64,000 nt of DNA. Origin: Stromatinia cepivora. Lineage: Eukaryota; Ascomycota; Leotiomycetes; Helotiales; Sclerotiniaceae. This document shows, one piece after another, positions 55,042 to 64,000 of this stretch. The position numbers and the translations under genes are program-made. Each line of letters starts with the position of its first letter. Position 1 is the first letter of the stretch. Under the pieces are notes generated by a model. That model ran no database searches. It was not told where the DNA came from and was given only the letters and a program-made list of their open reading frames with translations. The stretch spans positions 2,046,001 to 2,110,000 of the forward strand of contig RCTD01000003.1 in NCBI GenBank assembly GCA_014898415.1, given 5' to 3'.

Positions 55042-56724
55042 GAACTCGGGCCGAGTCTATGTGACATCGGAAGAGGAAAGCTTGGGCTATAGATTAGATT
55101 AGTTGGATTAGTTAGTAGTTGAGCTTGGAGCTAAGCCCGGAGTATATATTATTGAGACCAAAATCTTTACGATGTGGCTCAACGAATTTAGAAAACAATA
55201 TTAGAGAGTCAATGAAAGACCCACAATGAATCAAAATATCTTTTGGGCTTCCAAAAACTATCCAACGTCATTCATGAGCACAAAATGTGACATGTTTCTC
55301 CTTTATTCAAGTTTCCAAGAACGGTAATATTGGGGGCCGAATGGATGTACCCCCTCGTTTACTGTACCAGTGCCCCTCGAGATCATGCCACAAAAAGAAT
55401 CTCTCACGCTCCACGACATTTCCGATCCGTCACATTCTGCAGCTGTGATAGAAAACTCCCAAGTCAAGATCCAGAAAAGTTCATCGTAGCACGAATATCA
55501 ATAAATATTCTCCTAGCGGCGTACCGATGAGACCAATCACTTCACATGATCATATTGGTCCCACCGTACCACCTCACCGCATTTCCCCAAATCTATCTGT
55601 GACGTCTATCCCAATCCATCTTACCTCTCCACATTTTCTCGACCTGGCGTGATACAGAAATTTCGAGTACCGATATCTCGCGTGTAACACTGCACTCGCG
55701 GCCCGCAGCCTTGACACCTCTTTCAGATCCGATCATATCCCCTCAAACGATCCCATCGTCCGACTTCCAGAACAGCGCCGTGTAACGCAGGGAACATGCA
55801 TACCGATTGATCAAACCAATACGGATAAGAGTAGCGCAATGCAGGATCCGCCGATTTGGTCGAACGTCGTTGCACATTGCAAGGAGAGACAGAGTTAGAG
55901 AGGCCCGAGTTGTAGGTTCGGCCGTGTTTGGTCGTCGTACTAGATCTGGAGAATTGTAATGTTGGGGGCGGAATCGTGCGGTTGGTTGCATATTTTGTTG
56001 GGGTTGGAGCCACATATGTCATATTGCAGTGACACTGTCACTGCGTTGCGTATCGCAAAATACTGTACTTGAGCATTTTGATGGGTGGATGTTTTCCGAT
56101 TAGGAGACCGAAAGAAAATCTCCGTTTTGACGCATGCTGTGACCACGATGTGATATCTGGAAACGGAGAATTTTTAAATCTGGGGAATTGGGAGCTGAGA
56201 ATGTAGGATTGAAATTGGATCCAGCGAGGAAAAAACAGGTGATTTACCGAAGAAAAAGCAATTCAAGATAGACCGGAGATAGTTCCGTATCCGTCAGCAC
56301 AACAACATTAGGCGATGTCGTCCGACAGTAATCAGCCTGGTCTTCCAAAGAAGTTACATTTCAAGCCATGGGATTTAGCTGGTCCTCCTTGAGGGAAGTA
56401 ATCAGCGGATAGAGTCCCATAGGCTGCAGTTATTTCAAGGAACTTTCCTCAGCTCTCTGTCTCACCTTTTCATTCAACAATGTATAGTAATCACGTATTT
56501 CAAAAAGCAGGTAACAAGAACCTTTTGTAAGAACCGTAATGTTTCTCAATTTTCATTGTCTACAGAAGAAATTCAAAAGGTGATCCCAACATTTTTCCCA
56601 CCGCTCTTATGCATTGGCTTTCGCGTAACAAACGCCACCATGTATTCTACCCATGCTTGCATCATGACATGTAACACCCCTTTGTCCCTCTAGAACGCCA
56701 AGCAAGCATCACCGTTGAAAAGTA
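55042..56724. other. intergenic, nothing recognised
   Basis: No supported gene. Two overlapping minus-strand frames at 55720-56150 have no domain and no splice support. Confidence 0.5.
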
Positions 56725-57845
56725 TCAAGACTTGAAAGCGCCGTGGAGATTTGCTGGTTTGAATGTTTGCCTGAAAATGTCAAGCTCGTGGGTAAATGAA
56801 GTTTTACTACTTGAGCATGATGATTTCGAGCTTTTCGATGAAGAGCTTGGGCTGCTTGTGGAACCTCCGGGACCTTCACATGGCTCAAAAGCGAAGATGA
56901 TGGCCGAGAATTGCTGATTGAATTCGTTATCGCGGACCAGTACCTCGCGCCAGATGTTTGCAACTTCTTCTGGAGGGTTCTTGAAACCTGGGCCAAGTCC
57001 ATATGTTCCGATCACAATCTTATCATATCCATAGAAGATTGCAATTCGTAAGGCAGTTTTGATGGACGCCTTCATTAATTCGCGTTCGGTTTTGAAAGAG
57101 TATTTTTTGCCGGAGCTGTCAAGCTTAGGGCGTTTGACGGTAGGAACGGAGATTATTGGCAGCGCTGAGTTATTTGTCAATATAAATCTCTTAGGTTGAT
57201 ACCTTGAGAACTCACATTTGTATTCTGACCAAGGCTCATACTTTTCTGGTCCATTCCGAAAAACAACTTGTGTCTGTTAGAATGCATGCCACATTTGATC
57301 TGAATCGAGCCAACGTACCAACGTTCTGAGAGATGACACCAGCTCGTTCGGGAATGGGATAATTATTTGAAGTAATATTGTCTGATGCTGGAGTAGTCAA
57401 GCAAGTATAGAGAGTGCTTCGCCTGGCTAAACACTCTTCAGGTTGCATGACACCTAAAAAGAATCGTTTAGAATATGAGAAGATAAGACTCCGACTGGCA
57501 TTACATACCAGCTTCCCAATCACCACCTGGCCGTCTTTCATGTGCTGGCATGATGACTGGAATGGGGCGATTATTCTCGCTGGCTGTCCATTCAAGAGCT
57601 AGATCCACAGGATCCCGTTCCAAGAAAGCTGTGGTGTGTTAGTTAATGAATTTGTGAATTTTCTCACAAAGATACTTACCAAATGTATACTGTCTTGGTT
57701 CTCTAATTTGCTGATCTCGCAAAGAATCCGAATGACATAAATACGAAGTAGTTGGCCACTGTGGACATGCACTACGAATATAAGGAATATAAGTCTTCTT
57801 AGCTTCGGCAGCAATTTCTGAAGGTTTTGGCTTTGAGGGAGGCAT
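56725..57845 (-). CDS. microbial-type PARG catalytic domain protein (macro-like poly(ADP-ribose) glycohydrolase family)
   Basis: Five exons (57680-57845, 57509-57628, 57319-57453, 57216-57266, 56725-57164) with four introns of 51-55 bp join in phase to 303 residues. The order of conserved blocks is VIMPAHERRPGGDWEAG, VMQPEECLARRSTLY, a PIPERAGVISQNV stretch, VVFRNGPEKYEPW, an IISVPTVKRPKL block, and IAIFYGYDKIVIGTYGLGPGFKNPPEEVANIW. This is the pattern of the bacterial/fungal PARG-like family (TIGR02452/DUF2263), whose characterised members remove ADP-ribose from proteins. The signature reads PGGDWEAG...QPEE instead of GGG...QEE, so activity is uncertain. The acidic/Ser-rich insert near residue 265 is low complexity. 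Likely cytosolic or nuclear; no signal peptide. Confidence 0.85.
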
Positions 57846-59091
57846 ATTGAAGTTGTAGGTAGAATGAGGAAAGTTGTGTCCAAAGCTACAGATTGAGAAA
57901 ACAATGTGTGGATATAGAAGTAGATTGAGAAATCAGAAGTTGTAGTAATTGTGATTCAACCGTGGCTCATGGAAACATCAGCGAAAGAAAGGGAATGACT
58001 CAAGCATTATATAAAGGGAGGGGAAAATGGGAGGCGTGATTCAAGAAAAAGTAAATGGTACAAACGCGATCTAGTCCGCATTCCTGATGCACGATCTCGA
58101 ACACAGACCTGAAGCTGACAGGTTACTACAACTATTGTCAGTCAAGAAAAGCTATATTGAAAATTGACCTTTTGGGTCCAGACTCTTTGAGTCAACATCA
58201 TTTCCACAGAGCTGAAGACATATCAACAGTAAATGGGCGGATAATATGGGTTGCAGCTTCCGAGTCCTTGCTACCGAGTGACAAAAAGTATGCATGCTAC
58301 CGGGGACGGTCCCAAAGATCTTTTGATGAATTCCTGTAGGTTACATAAGATTCGCGAGAAAAGATCTGTCAACTCTTTCGTCATCTCAACACGAACATGT
58401 AAAAGTAGATGAGAAACAATATTGGTCCGTGCATATTCGAACTGGGTCCAGAGAATGATAACGGGTAAAGGTTATAGACAGTAATAGAATACCGGTACTG
58501 TGCAATGTTCCACGGAAGGAGGTACATTCCAAAGAAACGGCTTCGAATCGTTGTGTAAGGCTAGAGGATTCACAGATACTTGAGGAATGATAAGACAACC
58601 AACAAAGAAAGAAAAGGTCTGAGGAGCAATAGGGAATTTTTGGTCCAGTTTTGAATTGCTTTTGGCGGCGCCCAGACTCGTAATTAATCCTGTAAGCCCC
58701 CTGACGAGGATTTGAGGATTAGGCTAGAAATTCTAGATGACGTTAGAAATATTGGTGTACCTCGTATGCTTATTGGTTAGACTGCAAGAGTATTTCGTAC
58801 GATTTGTTCGATGATTCAGATCTGATGGAAAGTTGGAATGTTCAGCCAAAACGGCTCGGGTCGTTTCGGCTCGGCAGATCTTAACCTCAAGTCAGTGCTT
58901 TACTTAATTTGCTTGAAACCTCATTTAGCGCGCGTCTACGGTGACCTTAACTTGCCAAAATGTCTTCTAATATCAAAAAGAATAAAACTATATCACCACA
59001 GGCAACCACAATTATTCTACTAGGGGAACTGAAATTAATTCTGTCGATCTTGTCGAGTCACCTTGCTCTTCTAAAGATCGAATAAGAAACA
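57846..59091. other. intergenic between divergent PARG-domain gene and AsnRS gene
   Basis: Holds both promoters in about 1.2 kb. No supported gene or RNA. Confidence 0.5.
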
Positions 59092-60753
59092 ATGGTACAA
59101 CCACCCCGGTTTTTATCAAAATCAAAATATGTCGCACGATCTTTAATCCAATCGAGGAGCTTCAGTATTTCCCACCCTGTTAGATCTTCGCAACTATCTG
59201 TTGCAAAATTGCTTGGAACTTCTCCTCAGAATGTAGATGAGGTTAAAATCAATGTCAATGGTTTCATTCGTTCAATTAGGAACCAGAAAAAGATATCGTT
59301 TGCCTCAATTGGTGATGGCTCAAGTGTGCAACCATTACAAGCTCTTCTTACTCCACAACAAGTTGAAAGGTCTGATAGCCATACAAAAAAGTTTCTCTTC
59401 CATTCCTAATCGATTCCTAATCGTACGATAGACTTTCAACGGGTACAGCCGTGCGCCTCACCGGATACTGGAAACCTTCCCCGAATCAAAAGGCACAAAG
59501 CAATGAATTGCATGTGCTTGAAGTAAATGTCTTAGGTGCCGCAGATCCTGCCGTATGTAAGGCTTGGATGCAATACATTTTCCTTGTTGATCATTACTAA
59601 TCCGAATTGGCAGACTTTCCCACTACAGAACAAATACCATACACCTGAATACCTCCGTACCATTCCTCATTTGCGAACAAGAACGCCCTTCAATTCTGCA
59701 TTACTTCGATTTCGATCACAAAGCATAGCCTCCCTCACACAGTTTTTTACTGAACAAGATTATGTCCAAACACATCCTCCCATAATTACATCTTCAGATT
59801 GTGAAGGCGCGGGAGAGGTGTTTGAAGTAGGTAGCGCGCATCAAGAGCCAGTTGGAAAAGGTGATGATGGAACATTCTTCAAATCATCAAAATACTTGAC
59901 TGTCTCAAGTCAACTACACTTGGAAGCTTTGGCCCAATCGGTAGGAAAAGTTTGGACACTATCCCCTACATTCCGAGCGGAGAAAAGTGATACACCAAGA
60001 CACCTGAGCGAGTTCTACATGTTGGAAGCGGAGTGCAGTTTCGTGGAAAAAATGGATAGCATCATGGACCTTGTCGAGAATATGCTCAGACATTTGACAA
60101 CAAACCTTTATTCTACCCAAGTAGGGAAAGAAATATTGGAAGCGAAGCGAAGTGGTGACGAAGAAACGGATACCATAAACAGAAACCGGGAATTGACACG
60201 AAGATGGGAAGGTATGATGAAGGAATCTTGGCCACGGATCACCTATATGCGAGCAATCAAAGAGCTTCAAGAAAGTGGTCAAAGTTTCGAACATCCTCCT
60301 ACCTTTGGTTCGGGTCTTCAAGCTGAACACGAGCGCTATATCGCCAACGCGATCGGACTTGGATCGCCTGTCTTTGTAACAGATTATCCAAAGTCCATCA
60401 AGCCATTTTACATGCTGCCTTCAGAAAACTCTGGGGAAGGAAGAACCTCGGAGACTGTCCAATGTTTTGATCTTCTAGTTCCTGAGGTATGTGAAATTGT
60501 AGGTGGATCTATGCGTGAATATAGATTACCGGAACTAATTTCTGCTATGCGAGCGAACGGTATGGTGCGAGGTGATGCAGGGGAAGAAGACTTCGGTTCC
60601 TTGAAATGGTACACAGAACTGAGACGCTGGGGAAGTGTACCTCATGGAGGATTTGGCTTGGGGTTCGATAGATTGTTGGGATATCTTGCCGGTGTGCAGA
60701 ATATCAGGGAGATTGTCACATTTCCAAGATGGGTTGGGAGATGTGATTGTTGA
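59092..60753 (+). CDS. SLM5: asparaginyl-tRNA synthetase, mitochondrial type
   Basis: Exons 59092-59369, 59432-59552 and 59614-60753 (introns of 62 and 61 bp) join in frame to 512 residues. The N-terminus is basic and Ser-rich without acidic residues for about 30 positions (RFLSKSKYVARSLIQSR), a mitochondrial presequence. An OB-fold anticodon-binding region (INVNGFIRSIRNQKKISFASI) follows. The class II core shows motif 2 (FRAEKSDTPRHLSEFYMLEAE in two blocks, about residue 250) and motif 3 (GFGLGFDRLLGYLAG, about 479, then REIVTFPR). It charges tRNA-Asn in mitochondria. The AsnRS rather than AspRS identity rests on the SSQLHLEALA and AEHERYI segments. The symbol follows the yeast gene. Confidence 0.93.
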
Positions 60754-63700
60754 AATGGCTAAGCATAAAGCATAGTGGTTTCAACGTGAAGGTTGACACA
60801 AACCGAGACCGACTTTGCATAAGGCTTTCTCTTAGGAGAATTTGATCGACACAATCTACGATTAAAGCAGATACTGTAAGAATAGAAAGGGTTATGATAT
60901 GAGATCACTAATTCATGCAGCAACAGTCTCTTGACAATAAGAGAATGCCTGGTTGTGAGCAACCGAAGAAGCGACCATTATCACAATCCAACGCATCTCT
61001 TCATTCATCCCATTACATTTTAGTGACGAGTCTTTTTCGGACGGCCTTTGCCTACATTCTCCTTCTCAGAATATTTTTAGTCGTTACTATTTTGACTTCG
61101 CCTCCTCACGCATTGTTACATGACGTTGTTCACCCACCATCCTGTCCTCTCCACTACTCGCCCTCCAACCAACCAAGAATCACTTTCTTTCTCATCTCAC
61201 ACTTATCCAAAGCGCATAATCACGATATGAGTTATAGCCATCTCTACGACCCGGAAACCAACCGCAGATCTTCACCAAAACCATAATTCGAAACTATTGC
61301 CCCCAAAATACAACAGGTACATCGGTTGGTGCATATACGAATCTTCAGCAACCTTTATCCTTATTTCAGCCTCATCTACATATGCATACCCCTGGCCACA
61401 AGATTGAGCCTTCGGTAGACATTTCGAGACAATTCATAAATCCATTCGCAAATTATCAAATTTCGACAATTAGATATCAATAACAAGGTAAAGTATTACA
61501 GTAGGTAGGTACCCAACTGAAGTTTGCAGGCTGAGTACAGAAGTTTGTTTCAAGTTTAAATTTATACTTGATAAGAGCCTCGGTGGGATTAATTTGATTG
61601 TTCCTTCTTGAGTTGGCATTCGACACCAGAATGTTTGCAAGGGAATGACCTCTTAGGAATTATTATTTCTTTCAATTTTCAAACTATATTTATTTGATGT
61701 TCTTCCTATTGTTTTATTATTTTTATTTATTATTTTCTATTATTTTGCATTATTTTGATTCAAACGACGAGCATCCAACTGACTCGGGGTATGGAGGTGG
61801 GTGTAAAGATTCCGGTTGGATTATGTAGCACCGCATTCGCACTATCATTTAATACATTATCGCACCAAAACCCCCATCAGACCTACCAATCGACATTTCC
61901 CGTATTCAAGTCATTTGCCAAATACAGCCCTCTCCTGTCTCAATAACCAACAAGCACTAACACATGTAACGACGGTATATGAAATGAAGATTACCCTCCA
62001 ATCGCCAAAAGTAAATGTTGAAATCATAGACACCAACTAAGCAGGGAATAGGACGACTTCCTATAGGTAGGCGGTCAACATTTGGGACGTTGGAGAATCC
62101 TTCGACAGGTATATCGAATATGATAGAGATATAGAAGGAAACGGAAGATCTACCAACTTTTAGTTTCCATTGATGTGATTTACGAAATCCAATACGTAAG
62201 TCGAAGCGAAAAGTATAGAAGTCAAAACAGCCTGTCATCTTCATTCATTCGTCAGTCTTGTACAAGCGCCGAAGCGCAATCCAGAACATGAACTGCGGCT
62301 TTGACGCATTGTGTTTTGCTGTGCCTCTTGGGTAGCAGGCAGTCGGCTTTGCTTCGGACTGACTCCGACTGAGCTGAGGAAATAAGCGCCGCGGCCCCGC
62401 ATGTATATGACTTCAACCCCCAAATTTGGTGTTGTAGGAATTTTTTGAATTTTTTTGGTCGTGTTTGTTTTTTGCGAGGTTGTGTTCGTATTTTATCGAC
62501 TCAAATAATCTTAAAATCCACAAATTGAGCGATTATTCCGCAATGGGAAATTTTAATTCGTCACCTCGTGCGATCTTACTATCTGTTTATCTCCTATTTC
62601 CTTCTTATTCCGTGCCGGCCCCTCAAAAAGAGCTCCCCAATACTACCTCGAGTCTCTCCACCCACACCTTATGCATTACCCCTGTCGTCACTCATCACCC
62701 AAAAGTTGGGGTCTTCATTCATAATTACACTGTTCTTCACCTTCCGCTTCCATGCTCGCATGTCACATTGCAGGAATTCCGGCAGGCTCACATCTACCTA
62801 GTTGCAGGCATTACCACACACCCTCTTGTTAGTTTTACAGCCATTATACCACCACAGCTGTTGAAGAAGTTTAGGGTCAGGGAAATTTCTACCATGGGGA
62901 AAATGGTAAAACAGGGAAAACAAGTTTCTTTTTCTCTTCTTCAATTTATCCTGGATTCTTTTTCTAAACGTGCCTCGTCGTTGCAGATCTCCACCACCAC
63001 TCATTCACTACGCCTCTTCTTCATGAAAAACTTTCCTCCCTTGCTTGCTTTGTTGCTTCCTCTCCCGCTACTTACTGCTTTCTCTGCCTTGCTTCTGAGC
63101 ATCCCGCTTTCTGTCTGTCCTTCCTTTCTGAGAGTAGCTCGGGTAGATTGGTCATTCATGTCAATCATACCAATTGCTGGTAAGACTCTGGTACGAGTCA
63201 TGTCAGATCAATAGATAGATAAGAATTCTTTATTTCTTCTCTATTAAACATTCCATCTATTCCACCCACACAACACCAACACAATACATAATCGAAATCA
63301 TTCCCCTGCCAAGTACCAAGTTCATAGACATAATGCACAGCACCCTCCCGAAACTTGGGCCAGAAGTATCTATGAGGACTTGAATGTTAATTTTAAAGTT
63401 AAGTCGTATGGGGTGAATAAACAATCCGGGGTGAAAGGATGTGCAGTTATTTCATGCGGATCGGTCGTAATTTGTCCGTTCCTTACGTCTAGGATCTGTA
63501 TTCGATGGATTCAGCTTAGATGAGGTATGTATATATGTATGTATATAGAGAGCCTTGGAGTGGACGGCTGCCTCGTTTACTGTATGTGCATGCGTGTTTA
63601 TTGTGTGTGTGCGGAGGCGAGCATGCTCGTATATGCAAATGTACTGTTCAAGACAAAGTATATCTGCTACAGCATCATATTTTCCTTTTGCAGAAACGGA

Positions 63701-64000
63701 TGGGACGGATGGATCTCTGCACGGGATCTAAAATGGATGTTGGATGGCATCAATCACAACATGTGCTATGCATGCATGCATGCAAACATACATCACAAGA
63801 CCATTGAGGGCGAACAGAGGCTCAATTCTAACCCCATGCATTTCATACGCAGAGAGGGACCCGGTGGATTGGGGCGAGGCTTGCTGGCGTGATGTTATGT
63901 TGCGTTTCTATATTGGATCTTCAATGTTTATTACTTTTTTTTTTTCAAAATAATAATAAAATTAGCATTTGGATAAAGACCCTACCAATTATACTTCTCA
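60754..64000. other. gene-poor end region with simple repeats
   Basis: No supported gene over 3.2 kb. Present are a TATT-rich run (about 61690-61760), a TATG/TA run (63521-63548), a CATG run (63764-63783) and a poly-T (63936-63947). A 249-codon frame at 62465-63214 lacks domain or composition support. Confidence 0.5.

Noticed and set aside
55723..56146. Overlapping minus-strand frames of 68-99 codons
   Set aside because: Two frames overlap, neither has a domain, signal or splice support.
62465..63214. 249-codon plus-strand frame with hydrophobic stretches
   Set aside because: Low-complexity Leu/Ser/Pro composition, no domain, no splice or start support; a long chance frame cannot be excluded.
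1..64000. CRISPR arrays, rRNA operons, telomeric TTAGGG runs
   Set aside because: None seen; regular short repeats present are microsatellites or LTR-associated.

Overview
The window is eukaryotic, from a filamentous ascomycete. Genes carry short introns of about 49-149 bp with GT..AG ends and fungal-type products. A dense block of LTR retrotransposons shows the C-to-T/G-to-A decay typical of RIP (repeat-induced point mutation). A two-compartment layout of this kind, with Ty3/gypsy and Ty1/copia elements, suggests a leotiomycete, possibly Sclerotiniaceae (Botrytis/Sclerotinia/Monilinia). The taxon is inference; the two compartments are seen directly.

Region 1 (1-1347) is base-balanced and almost unmutated. 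It holds the open N-terminal gag of a Ty3/gypsy element (G, minus strand), its leader and part of its 5' LTR. Region 2 (1348-37800) is an extremely AT-rich transposon graveyard that resolves into a nested stack. Host element A (Ty3/gypsy, minus, 1348-34196, 318-bp LTRs) was hit by B (gypsy, minus, 2700-13916, 291-bp LTRs), C (copia, plus, 17296-25684, 166-bp LTRs) and D (copia, minus, 25696-32522, 186-bp LTRs). C was in turn hit by a Tc1/mariner element (M, 20819-22197) and a small gag-only LTR element (F, 22738-24260, 150-bp LTRs). Removing the insertions leaves A at about 6.4 kb and C at about 5.5 kb, normal sizes for their classes. To the right lies a truncated gypsy element E (plus, 34197-37277). 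Only the outer tips of the elements escaped heavy mutation.

Region 3 (about 37800-64000) is a gene island. In order: a peroxisomal copper amine oxidase (minus, 3 exons); an unrecognised proline-rich gene with an in-frame TAA (minus); the CPSF100/Cft2 mRNA 3'-end processing subunit (minus) sharing a 354-bp divergent promoter with the COPII coat gene SEC24 (plus, 4 exons); a possible spliced single-pass membrane protein (plus); a small secreted six-cysteine protein (minus); a 74-residue Cys/His-rich mini-protein (plus); a microbial-type PARG-domain protein (minus, 5 exons); and a mitochondrial-type asparaginyl-tRNA synthetase (plus, 3 exons). The last 3.2 kb appears gene-free. The recognisable genes are mostly housekeeping (secretory traffic, mRNA processing, mitochondrial translation, amine catabolism) and do not form a pathway cluster.

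I found no CRISPR array, rRNA, convincing tRNA or telomere repeat. The points most worth a second look are the resolved nested stack, the spared outer ends of its elements, a conserved-frame antisense ORF near the 3' end of A, 3.8 kb of unexplained sequence inside B, and the in-frame TAA gene.
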